Source: Bacteroidota bacterium
GTDB taxonomy: Bacteria; Bacteroidota; Bacteroidia; B-17B0; Aurantibacillaceae
Assembly: GCA_013287545.1 (NCBI GenBank)
Contig: JABDDQ010000013.1
Location: 1 to 45,703, forward strand
Direction: 5' to 3'
Length of the DNA: 45,703 bases
Part shown: in pieces, positions 36,541 to 43,781 of the stretch
Numbering within the stretch: position 1 is the first letter of the stretch
Layout: each line of letters opens with the position of its first letter
Notes under the pieces: generated by a model
Database searches by the model: none
Seen by the model: only the letters and a program-made list of their open reading frames with translations
Told to the model about the DNA's origin: nothing
Made by a program: the position numbers and the translations under genes

Positions 36541-36581
36541 ATAGGATTAAAAGAGAAATCCCCAGTAAATACTGAGGGTTT
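36541..36581 (-). terminator. Terminator-like hairpin downstream of tRNA-Ser
   Basis: On the minus strand, ACCCTCAGTA pairs with TACTGGGGAT (one mismatch and one GT pair; plus-strand 36556-36581), followed by TTTCTCTTTT. It begins ten bases after the tRNA 3' end and lies on the element side of the repeat, so it may replace the terminator at 34056-34085. Confidence 0.45.
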
Positions 36582-36590
36582 AATTTGATA

Positions 36591-36642
36591 GCGGAGGCTG
36601 AGAGATTCGAACTCTCGATACAGTTACCCGTATACAACCTTT
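36591..36642 (-). repeat. Direct repeat (att-like) within tRNA-Ser
   Basis: The second copy of the 52-bp repeat, identical to 34090-34141. Sequences diverge on one side inside the anticodon loop (TTCCAGGG here, TTTATATA there) and on the other just past the discriminator base. Confidence 0.9.
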
Positions 36643-36678
36643 CCAGGGTTGCTCATTCGACCACTCTGACAAACCTCC
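36592..36678 (-). tRNA. tRNA-Ser(GGA)
   Basis: 87 bases on the minus strand. Acceptor stem GGAGGTT/AGCCTCC closes with one GT pair. The D arm contains CAGAGTGG, the anticodon stem is CAACC/GGTTG around the loop CTGGAAA (anticodon GGA, read as Ser), a long class II variable arm follows, and GAGAG TTCGAAT CTCTC forms the T arm. The discriminator is G, as for tRNA-Ser, and CCA is not encoded (CTA follows). It is the integration target of the neighbouring element and still complete. Confidence 0.95.
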
Positions 36679-36684
36679 TGATTT

Positions 36685-37146
36685 TTAGTATTTCTTTTTT
36701 TGCGCTTTTTTATTTTTAGCAACGGCTTCTTTGTTTTGCTTTTTTTTAAGATTGTAGTTATAGCGCATACTGTCCCAATAGTCTTTAGTATAATCGGTGA
36801 AAATTTCTTCACCTGCTTTAATATCACGAGTGGCAACAATAAAACACTTATCATCAAAAATTTCGTACTGACTATTATTTTTTAAGCCTTTTACACGTAC
36901 AAATCCATTAGCATCATTTGCATAACGGGCTTTATATTGCGGTGTGTGAAAAGCATCTACACAACGGTTTTTATTAAAGTAAAACAAGTATCCATCTTCG
37001 TCACGGTCAACACGCTCTTTATAATCTTTCCACCCAATTACTTCTCCACGATATTCAATAATTTTGGTTTCTTTTTTTAAAGGTTTTGTAGTATATAAAC
37101 CTTTGCCCGAGCCCGGTATTTTCGATTTTTTTACAATTAATGCCAT
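36685..37146 (-). CDS. SET-domain protein-lysine methyltransferase
   Basis: 153 residues, almost only a SET domain. IPGSGKGLYTTKPLKKE carries the N-terminal GxG, IEYRGEVIGW the first SET strand, ARYANDANGFVRV the pseudoknot motif (in place of RYINHSCxPN), FIVATRDIKAGEEIFTDYTKDYW the second half with the conserved GEEI-DY. It ends with a Lys-rich tail (KKKQNKEAVAKNKKAQKKKY) that could bind nucleic acid. SET enzymes move methyl from SAM to protein Lys; small free-standing ones occur in several bacterial groups with mostly unknown targets. Its start is only eight bases from a TACTTTTG -7 box, so its mRNA may be nearly leaderless. It is divergent from the cobalamin riboswitch operon. Confidence 0.88.
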   Translation of the reverse strand: MALIVKKSKIPGSGKGLYTTKPLKKETKIIEYRGEVIGWKDYKERVDRDEDGYLFYFNKNRCVDAFHTPQYKARYANDANGFVRVKGLKNNSQYEIFDDKCFIVATRDIKAGEEIFTDYTKDYWDSMRYNYNLKKKQNKEAVAKNKKAQKKKY

Positions 37147-37149
37147 AGG

Positions 37150-37182
37150 TTTGCAAAAGTAAAAGGTTATTGCTTACATTTG
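37150..37182 (+). promoter_or_regulatory. Promoter of the cobalamin riboswitch operon
   Basis: TTTG at 37150-37153, 21 bases, then TACATTTG at 37175-37182, an exact match to the Bacteroidota TTG-N-TAnnTTTG promoter. It lies directly before the riboswitch. Confidence 0.65.
37154..37161 (-). promoter_or_regulatory. Candidate -7 box of the SET gene, overlapping the divergent promoter
   Basis: On the minus strand TACTTTTG matches TAnnTTTG exactly, eight bases before the SET start codon at 37146. It sits beside the TTTG of the plus-strand promoter at 37150-37153, so polymerase could not occupy both at once. No clear TTG element is seen upstream on the minus strand. Confidence 0.4.
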
Positions 37183-37189
37183 CGGCCGT

Positions 37190-37405
37190 GTTTGGTTTTT
37201 TACTGTTATTTATCAACAGAAAAAATTAAAAGGGAATGCCGTGAAAATCGGCAACAGTGCCCGCTGCTGTAATCTCGTTTGTTGTAAAAACAAATAAAAA
37301 CAACTACTACCACTAACGATTAAAACCGTTGGGAAGGATTTGAAGAGAGAGTCAGAAGACCTGCCATACACATTAACGTAAAAATCCTCGTGGACAAGGA
37401 TTTAA
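37190..37405 (+). ncRNA. Cobalamin (adenosylcobalamin-type) riboswitch
   Basis: Core elements are in order: AAAAGGGAATGCCGTGAAAATC then GGC-A-ACAG (37228-37257), the P5 arm with TGCCCGCTGCTGTAAT, the peripheral CCACTAACG...CGTTGGGAAGG arm (37310-37338), and the B12 box AGTCAGAAGACCTGCC (37350-37365). A downstream hairpin AAATCCT/AGGATTT (37382-37388, 37397-37403) has GTGG in its loop (37390-37393), able to pair with CCGC in L5 (37261-37264): the L5-L13 kissing interaction of this class. The hairpin sits just before the start codon at 37412, so control is probably by hiding the ribosome site when B12 is bound. The 5' boundary is approximate. Confidence 0.93.
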
Positions 37406-37411
37406 AACGAA

Positions 37412-39334
37412 ATGATGTTTAGAGTAAAATATAGTTTAGGAGTATTTTTTTTACTTATTTGTTCCTTTTGTTTTTCGCAGCAAAAGAGCGATACTTTGCT
37501 TCTAAACGAAGTTAATGTTACCGATTATCGCATAAAAAAATCTACCGAAAATTTTGTTCAGCTAAAAATAGATTCGGCATCGCAAAGCGCTTTTTTAACA
37601 TCAAACCTATCTCAATTACTTATACAGCAAAACGGAACATTGGTAAAAGCTTATGGGCCAGGTAACATAGCATCGCTTGGTATAAGAGGCAGCACAGCAC
37701 AGCAAACAGCTGTTATTTGGAATGGGATGAATATTAATAACCCTATGCTTGGGCAAGCAGATATATCTTTATTACCTATTGGTTTTTTTAACAATATGAG
37801 TTTGCAAAAAGGGGCACTCAGTGGTTATTGGGGCAGTGGGGCTATGGCAGGGGTTTTAAACTTGCAAAGTAGCCCGCAACAAACTAATGGGTTAATGGTA
37901 CAGGCATCTACCTCGTACTCGTCTCTACAAAATAGTGTACAATGGGCTTCGGTAAATTTTTCGGCAGGTAAATTAATTTCGTCTACTAAGCTACTGGTAG
38001 ATTTTTCGCAGAATAAATATCAATATTATAAAAACACCGATACATCTTTAGTTAAACAAACTCAACAGCATAGTCAAACAAATCAGTTAGCCTTGTTGCA
38101 AGATTTTATATACAACCTAAAACCTAACCAGCAATTAGGTTTACATATTTGGGTACAAAATGTAGATAGGCAGATACCCTATACAATAAGTGCTTTGCCA
38201 CAGGATGCTAACCAAACTGACAAGACTTTTAGAACCATGTTGGACTGGAAGGTGAGTCAGAAAAAAATCACCTTTAACACCAAGCTTGCCTTTTTTAACG
38301 AAGCCATTATTTATAACAATATAACCGATGCTATTTATAGCAACAATAACTTTAAAACTTTTGCTTTAGATGCAGATTTACAATATAAGGCAAACAAAGG
38401 TTTTACTATAAGTGGGGGAACAGGTAATATGTTATCATTAGGAAACTCGCCAAATTTTATAACACAAAAACAATTATTACGTGACGCTTTGTTTGAGAAT
38501 ATAAGCTGGAATAGTAAACGTAATCTTTTCATCGCTAACGTATATGCCCGACAAGAATTATTTAACTCAACCACATTTGTACCAACCGCAGGCGCAACAA
38601 CAACCTTAAATATTTTTAGTTGGCTTGCCTGGAAAGCAAATGCGGGCACCGTTTACCGTTATCCTACTTTAAACGATTTGTATTGGAACCCAGGTGGTAA
38701 CCCAAACTTAAAACCAGAGCAAGGATATAGTGAGGAAACATCGCTTTTAACAAAACATCAAATAAAAAATATTTCATTAAACTTCACTGGGACTATTTTT
38801 AGCAGAGATATACATAATTGGATTATGTGGCTACCGGGACAGGATGGAAACTGGAGTCCGGTAAATATTTTGCATGTGTGGAGCAGGGGATTAGAAACTA
38901 ATACGGAGGTAGTTTATAGAAAAAACAGATTTAAAACATCACTTAATGTACTTACAAACTACATTTTATCTACATCGTTACCCTCTACTAATAACCAGTA
39001 TACCCAAATGGTTTATGTACCCATGTATTCTGGCTCCGCTATTGTTTCGGTTGAATATAAAAACTGGATATTACGTACAGTTTGTACGTACACTGGCTAC
39101 CGCTATTTAAGTACAGATAATTATAACTATTTAACTCCTTATACTTTGTTAGACCTTCGTGTGGCACGTACTTTTGTTTGTAAAACCTTTTTATTGAATA
39201 TTTTTGCGGAGGTAAATAATGTATTGAATGAAAATTACCAGAGCATAACGCAATATGGCATGCCATTAAGAAATTATAAAGCAGGATTAATTATTCAATA
39301 TCATAAACCAATAAAAAATAAAATAACAATATGA
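37412..39334 (+). CDS. btuB: TonB-dependent cobalamin receptor (BtuB-like)
   Basis: 640 residues. A signal peptide (about 1-23, ending CFSQQ) is followed by a plug domain (about 30-150: LSQLLIQQNGTLVKAYGPG, SLGIRGSTAQQTAVIWNGM, GYWGSGAMAGVLNL) and a beta-barrel to the C-terminus (YPTLNDLYWNPGGNPNLKPE, the usual TonB-receptor NPxLKPE block). It would carry a corrinoid across the outer membrane with TonB energy. The riboswitch directly upstream makes cobalamin the likely substrate. ATG codons at 37412 and 37415 are both possible starts. Its stop overlaps the next ATG (ATGA). Confidence 0.92.
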   Translation: MMFRVKYSLGVFFLLICSFCFSQQKSDTLLLNEVNVTDYRIKKSTENFVQLKIDSASQSAFLTSNLSQLLIQQNGTLVKAYGPGNIASLGIRGSTAQQTAVIWNGMNINNPMLGQADISLLPIGFFNNMSLQKGALSGYWGSGAMAGVLNLQSSPQQTNGLMVQASTSYSSLQNSVQWASVNFSAGKLISSTKLLVDFSQNKYQYYKNTDTSLVKQTQQHSQTNQLALLQDFIYNLKPNQQLGLHIWVQNVDRQIPYTISALPQDANQTDKTFRTMLDWKVSQKKITFNTKLAFFNEAIIYNNITDAIYSNNNFKTFALDADLQYKANKGFTISGGTGNMLSLGNSPNFITQKQLLRDALFENISWNSKRNLFIANVYARQELFNSTTFVPTAGATTTLNIFSWLAWKANAGTVYRYPTLNDLYWNPGGNPNLKPEQGYSEETSLLTKHQIKNISLNFTGTIFSRDIHNWIMWLPGQDGNWSPVNILHVWSRGLETNTEVVYRKNRFKTSLNVLTNYILSTSLPSTNNQYTQMVYVPMYSGSAIVSVEYKNWILRTVCTYTGYRYLSTDNYNYLTPYTLLDLRVARTFVCKTFLLNIFAEVNNVLNENYQSITQYGMPLRNYKAGLIIQYHKPIKNKITI

Positions 39335-40347
39335 AAAAACAATTACTATCAATTGCCTTATCTATAGGTGTTATAGCTGTATCGGCACAAAGTACACCTA
39401 CTACACAAATTAGTGATTTTGAAAATGTTACTTTAACAAGTAACCACAATACTGTATATAATGATTCTACCGGTGGCGGCGGATTTACCAGTGGCAATGC
39501 CTATTTCCCTTCTCAGTGGGACCCACATTATGACTATTGGTCTGGTGGATGGGCTGCAAGTTCTGTAAGAGATTCTACCAACGCATATCCTAATTTATAT
39601 GGTTGCGCTGCTTATACAGGATATAATAGTTCTAATAAATACGCTGTAGGAACAACTTCTGGGAGTCTTATGATGTATATGACAGATAGTTTGATTGGTA
39701 AAACCGTTACCGGAATGTATATATGTAATAGCACTTACGCATATAAGAGTATGAAAAAAGGCGATTCTTATGAGCCGGCTTTTACAGCACGTAATAAAGA
39801 TTGGTTTAAACTTACCGCTAAAAAATATTTTGGAGGTGTTTTAACTAATGATAGTGTTGAAGTTTATTTAGCAGATTTCCGTTATTCAGATACTACTCAA
39901 AATTATATTTTAAAAACCTGGATGTGGGTAGGGTTTTCTGCCATTGGTAATGTAGATAGTTTATCATTTTCGCTTAGCTCATCACAAAATGGCACGTATG
40001 GAATGAACACACCTGCCTTTTTCTGTATAGATAATGTTACCCTTAGTACATATAGAGATACTGCTGCGACCACAGGAATTAAAAATTACTTTTCGGAAAA
40101 CAGCCTAAGTGTTTATCCTAACCCTGCAGTTACCGAAACAGAGATTGTATATAACACAAGTGCTTCGGTACCTGTTAATTTAAAATTAATTGATTTATTA
40201 GGTAATGAGTTAATTACACAAAAAGCACAATCGTTTTTAGGGTTAAATAAATTTAAAATAGATGTATCTACATTACCGGCAGGTGTTTATTATGTTACAC
40301 TTAATGCGGGAAGTAATTTGTTAACCAAAAAATTAATTAAACAGTAA
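39331..40347 (+). CDS. DUF4465-like secreted protein with T9SS sorting domain
   Basis: 338 residues, coupled to btuB by an ATGA overlap. A signal peptide (about 1-20, VIAVSAQ) leads to a beta-sandwich-like domain: ISDFENVTLTSNHNTVYNDS, FPSQWDPHYDYWSGGWAASS, YGCAAYTGYNSSNKYAVGT and, later, DSLSFSLSSSQNGTYGMNTPAFFCIDNVTL, which fit my memory of DUF4465 proteins coded beside B12 receptors in Bacteroidota. Residues about 262-338 are a type A T9SS sorting domain (SVYPNPAVTETEI ... DLLGNELI ... LPAGVYYVTL). It should be a surface-exposed cobalamin-binding or -trapping partner of the receptor; that role is inferred from the operon and riboswitch. Confidence 0.75.
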   Translation: MKKQLLSIALSIGVIAVSAQSTPTTQISDFENVTLTSNHNTVYNDSTGGGGFTSGNAYFPSQWDPHYDYWSGGWAASSVRDSTNAYPNLYGCAAYTGYNSSNKYAVGTTSGSLMMYMTDSLIGKTVTGMYICNSTYAYKSMKKGDSYEPAFTARNKDWFKLTAKKYFGGVLTNDSVEVYLADFRYSDTTQNYILKTWMWVGFSAIGNVDSLSFSLSSSQNGTYGMNTPAFFCIDNVTLSTYRDTAATTGIKNYFSENSLSVYPNPAVTETEIVYNTSASVPVNLKLIDLLGNELITQKAQSFLGLNKFKIDVSTLPAGVYYVTLNAGSNLLTKKLIKQ

Positions 40348-41330
40348 TGCGGTTTTTATTTGTTGTTTGTTTTATATCTCAGGTTGCCATTGCGCAGTTT
40401 GCTCCGCCTCAGGGGCAAACTGGCAGTACGGCCATGTATAAAGATAGTAGTGCTTTTGTAGCTTGGGCAAGTGCCTGTAAAATAACACGTGGCTTGCAAG
40501 ATATATCGAACACATCATCGGGTTATGCAACAGTGGGAGATAGCAGCAGTGCTATCAACATTGCTGATGGAAATGTAGTTAGCTTAGGTGATGGAGGGTC
40601 TGCCATTTGTACTTTTGCACATGAAATATACAATGGAATCGGGTACGATTTTGCTGTATTTGAAAATTCGTTTGATGGGGATTATTTGGAGTTTGGGTTT
40701 GTAGAAGTGAGTAGCGATGGGGTTAATTTTTTCCGTTTTCCGGCAACTTCAAACACTCAAGATACATTACAGACAGGAGCCTTTGGTGATAGTGATGCCA
40801 CTAAAGTAAATAACCTTGGTGGTAAATACATAGTGCAATATGGTACTCCGTTTGATTTGAATGAAATGCAAGGCATTAGTGGTTTAGACATTAATCACAT
40901 AACACATGTCAAAATAATTGATGTAGTTGGTAGCATAAATACAACTTATGCAACTCACGATAAAAATAATAATAAAGTTAATGACCCATGGCCAACTCCT
41001 TACGCATCGTGTGGATTTGATTTAGATGCTGTGGGTGTTATTAACCAGCAAAGCAATAACGCTATTAAAAAAATAGACGACAACATATCTGTTTCTGTTT
41101 ATCCGAATCCTGCAAGTACTAATTTATGTATTAGTTTAAATAATGCTTTAGCTAATGATGCAATTATTTACATAACCGATATAAATGGAAAAACTGTTAT
41201 TCAGAAAGAACTTGAGTCTACTGAAAATATACTAAATATAGATGTTGCCATGCTTGATAATGGCTTTTATTTTCTTCAATTAAAAAGTAACTCAATATGT
41301 GTTACAAAAAAAATCAGCATAACTAAATAA
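40347..41330 (+). CDS. Secreted surface protein with T9SS sorting domain (B12 operon)
   Basis: 327 residues, start overlapping the previous stop (TAATG). A short signal peptide ends near AIAQ. The main domain has SSAINIADGNVVSLGDGG, FAHEIYNGIGYDFAVFENSF, YLEFGFVEVSSDGVNFFRFP and PYASCGFDLDAVGVIN. These resemble concanavalin/discoidin-like cell-surface modules that recur in Bacteroidota B12 loci; I cannot name the family with certainty. Residues about 250-327 form a T9SS type A sorting domain (SVYPNPASTNLCI ... DINGKTVI ... LDNGFYFLQL). It probably works on the cell surface with the receptor. Confidence 0.72.
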   Translation: MRFLFVVCFISQVAIAQFAPPQGQTGSTAMYKDSSAFVAWASACKITRGLQDISNTSSGYATVGDSSSAINIADGNVVSLGDGGSAICTFAHEIYNGIGYDFAVFENSFDGDYLEFGFVEVSSDGVNFFRFPATSNTQDTLQTGAFGDSDATKVNNLGGKYIVQYGTPFDLNEMQGISGLDINHITHVKIIDVVGSINTTYATHDKNNNKVNDPWPTPYASCGFDLDAVGVINQQSNNAIKKIDDNISVSVYPNPASTNLCISLNNALANDAIIYITDINGKTVIQKELESTENILNIDVAMLDNGFYFLQLKSNSICVTKKISITK

Positions 41331-42394
41331 TGGCGAATAGATTTAAATTATACTTTTTGTTTATAACAATAAGTATGGCAGTTGTTTCATGTAGAAAAGA
41401 TACGCCGCCATCACTTTCTCAGCAACAAGGAAGTATAACTTCGGGTAAATGCTTATTAGTTTGCGACGAAGGTGGTTTTGGAAATAATAATGCAAGTGTT
41501 TCTGTTTATGACCCAACAAATAATTCAACGGTTATAAATGCGTATACAGCTGCAAATTCAAACCAAAGTTTAGGAGATGTACTGCAATCGGTAACAGCAT
41601 TTAATGAAAAATATTATTTAGTAGTAAATAACTCAGGTAAAGTAGTTGTATGCGATAAAAACTTTGTAAGGCTTACTACCGTTAGTGGCTTTATATCGCC
41701 AAGATATATGCAAGTTGTAAGAGATAATAAAGCTTATGTAAGTAATCTTGTGTTACCAACTAATTCTAATCAAACAAATTATATACAGGTACTGGACATT
41801 ACAACAAATACGATAAGTAAATCTATTCGTGTGGATGGATGGACAGAGCAAATGGCACAAGCTTACGACAATGTTTATATCACTAATCAGAATAAAAACT
41901 ATGTATATGTTATAAATGCTTCAAATGATGCATTGGATAGCATTTATGTAGGAGCTACAAGTGCCTGTATTGTAAAAGATGTAAACGAAAAATTATGGGT
42001 AAGCTGTAATGCTAATGCTACCAATAATATATCCGCTAAATTAGTTAGAATAAATCCAGTTTCTAATTCGGTAGATACTGCAATTTCTTTACAAACTACA
42101 CAAAACTCTATTAGTAGGTTATCTATAAATGGCGATGGTACTACTTTATACTACTTAATGAATGATGTTTATAGAATGAGTATTACTGCTACTACTTGTC
42201 CTACAACAGCTATTATAACGCAAGGCACGCATACTTTTTATGGCTTATGTATAGACCCTGCAGATGAAACTATTTATATAAGCGACGCTGTTGATTATAA
42301 CTCAAATGGCAAACTATATCGCTACCAATCAAATTTAAGTTATGTAGGAGGTTATACGGTTGGTATAATTCCAGGCTTTATGTTGATGAATTAA
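41330..42394 (+). CDS. YncE/DUF5074-like beta-propeller lipoprotein (BtuG-like)
   Basis: 354 residues, start overlapping the previous stop (TAATG). The N-terminus is a lipoprotein signal with the lipobox VVSC, Cys21, followed by RKD. The rest is propeller-like, with repeated short blades (CLLVCDEGGFGNNNASVSVY; YLVVNNSGKVVVCDKNF; NKAYVSNLVLP; DNVYITNQNKNYVYVINAS; KLWVSCNANA). This fits BtuG of Bacteroides, a surface lipoprotein that binds B12 very tightly and hands it to BtuB, and supports the same role here. It is the last gene of the operon; purA converges from the other side five bases away. Confidence 0.82.
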   Translation: MANRFKLYFLFITISMAVVSCRKDTPPSLSQQQGSITSGKCLLVCDEGGFGNNNASVSVYDPTNNSTVINAYTAANSNQSLGDVLQSVTAFNEKYYLVVNNSGKVVVCDKNFVRLTTVSGFISPRYMQVVRDNKAYVSNLVLPTNSNQTNYIQVLDITTNTISKSIRVDGWTEQMAQAYDNVYITNQNKNYVYVINASNDALDSIYVGATSACIVKDVNEKLWVSCNANATNNISAKLVRINPVSNSVDTAISLQTTQNSISRLSINGDGTTLYYLMNDVYRMSITATTCPTTAIITQGTHTFYGLCIDPADETIYISDAVDYNSNGKLYRYQSNLSYVGGYTVGIIPGFMLMN

Positions 42395-42399
42395 GAAAG

Positions 42400-43674
42400 C
42401 TAAGCTACTTGCTTTTTAAGCACAATAGTTTGTTTTCTATCAGGCCCAACTGATACTATGCTGATAGGCACACCTGTATTTTCTTCAATAAAAGAAATGT
42501 AGTTATGTAACTCTTCAGGTAAGTTAGTAGCAGCCGTAATATTTTGTTTCCAACCTTTCATTTCTTTATAAACTGGGGTTATGTCAGCATTTATAACATC
42601 AAACGGAAGAATTTCGGTTTTTTCACCATTTATTAAGTAATGGGTACAAACTTTTATGGTATCAAAATCATCCATTACATCTGCTTTCATCATAGTAAGT
42701 TCAGAAACACCGTTAATCATAATAGCATATTTAAGAGCCGGTAAATCTAACCAGCCACAACGACGTGCACGCCCTGTAGTAGAACCATATTCGTTACCAA
42801 TTTTGCGCATGGTTTCTCCAGTTTCATCATTCAATTCAGTAGGAAAAGGACCACTACCTACACGTGTACAATAAGCTTTAAAAATACCAATTACATTGCC
42901 AACCGAACGAGGAGAAATGCCTAAACCGGTGCAGCAACCTGCAGTCATAGTATTTGAAGAAGTTACAAAAGGGTAGGTACCAAAATCAATATCGAGCATA
43001 GAACCTTGAGCGCCTTCTGCCAGTACTTTTTTACCGGCTTTTAAAGCTTGGTTTATATAATATTCGCTATCGATAAGAGTCAATTGCTTTAGCTCATCTA
43101 TGGCTTGAAACCAAACAGGTTCTAGTTCACCTAAATTATATTCGAAATTATGGAATGCTAAAAGCTGTTTGTGTTTTTCAACTAAAGAATTGTATTTTTC
43201 TTTAAAATTAATTGAAGTAATATCGCCCACACGTAAACCATTACGTCCGGTTTTATCCATATAGGTTGGGCCAATGCCTTTTAAGGTAGAGCCAATTTTT
43301 TCTTTTCCTTTTGATGCCTCAGAAGCAGCGTCTAACAAACGATGAGTCGGTAGAATTAAATGTGCTCGTTTACTAACCAATAATTGCTTTTTTATATCGA
43401 CACCCATTTTTATAAGGGCATCAATTTCTCTTTTTAAAATAACCGGATCGATAACAACACCGTTGCCAATAACGTTGGTGCAATGTTTATGAAAAATACC
43501 GCTTGGAATTGTATTAAGCACATGCTTAATGCCATTAAACTCTAATGTGTGGCCTGCATTTGGCCCTCCTTGAAAACGACATATCATATCGTAAGATGGG
43601 GTTAGCACATCAACTACTTTGCCTTTACCTTCATCGCCCCATTGTAGGCCTAACAATACATCTGCTTTGTTCAT
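42400..43674 (-). CDS. purA: Adenylosuccinate synthetase
   Basis: 424 residues, full family length. It joins IMP and aspartate with GTP in the first step to AMP. The N-terminal VLLGLQWGDEGKGKVVDVL is the GTP P-loop with catalytic Asp and the later His (GPNAGHTLEF). GSTLKGIGPTYMDKTGRNGLRVGD, AEGAQGSMLDIDFGTYPFVT, and GSTTGRARRCGWLD (IMP/Asp-binding) are all present and intact. A TAATTTTG sequence (minus strand, 43692-43699) 18 bases before the start is a likely -7 box. Confidence 0.98.
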   Translation of the reverse strand: MNKADVLLGLQWGDEGKGKVVDVLTPSYDMICRFQGGPNAGHTLEFNGIKHVLNTIPSGIFHKHCTNVIGNGVVIDPVILKREIDALIKMGVDIKKQLLVSKRAHLILPTHRLLDAASEASKGKEKIGSTLKGIGPTYMDKTGRNGLRVGDITSINFKEKYNSLVEKHKQLLAFHNFEYNLGELEPVWFQAIDELKQLTLIDSEYYINQALKAGKKVLAEGAQGSMLDIDFGTYPFVTSSNTMTAGCCTGLGISPRSVGNVIGIFKAYCTRVGSGPFPTELNDETGETMRKIGNEYGSTTGRARRCGWLDLPALKYAIMINGVSELTMMKADVMDDFDTIKVCTHYLINGEKTEILPFDVINADITPVYKEMKGWKQNITAATNLPEELHNYISFIEENTGVPISIVSVGPDRKQTIVLKKQVA

Positions 43675-43691
43675 ATTTGAAAATTAAGACC

Positions 43692-43699
43692 CAAAATTA
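43692..43699 (-). promoter_or_regulatory. Candidate -7 box of purA
   Basis: TAATTTTG on the minus strand, an exact TAnnTTTG match 18 bases upstream of the purA ATG. No clear TTG element at the usual distance. Confidence 0.4.
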
Positions 43700-43781
43700 C
43701 GTTAAATACAGGCGTTGAAATGGTAATTTAATAATTTGTTGATAAAGAATTTTTTACACAGATTTTTATATTTTTACATAT

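Larger units (their letters stand above)
34090..36642. mobile_element. Small tRNA-Ser-integrated element, no recombinase
   Basis: It is bounded by the 52-bp perfect repeats of the tRNA-Ser 3' end, with 2,449 bases between them. This is the outcome of site-specific integration by a tyrosine recombinase that uses the anticodon-loop-to-3'-end part of a tRNA gene; the tRNA at 36592-36678 stays intact. Cargo: a T9SS beta-helix protein gene and two very small minus-strand ORFs. No integrase, transposase or replication gene fits inside, so it would be a remnant or an element mobilised in trans. The bases at 34142-34344 and 36031-36590 hold AGGTATC-type repeats, a hairpin and the small ORFs. Recombination between two tRNA-Ser genes followed by decay is an alternative. 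Confidence 0.65.

Noticed and set aside
39331-42394. The three genes after btuB as a polysaccharide-utilisation (SusCD-like) locus
   Set aside because: There is no SusD-like protein or glycoside hydrolase, and the riboswitch points to cobalamin.
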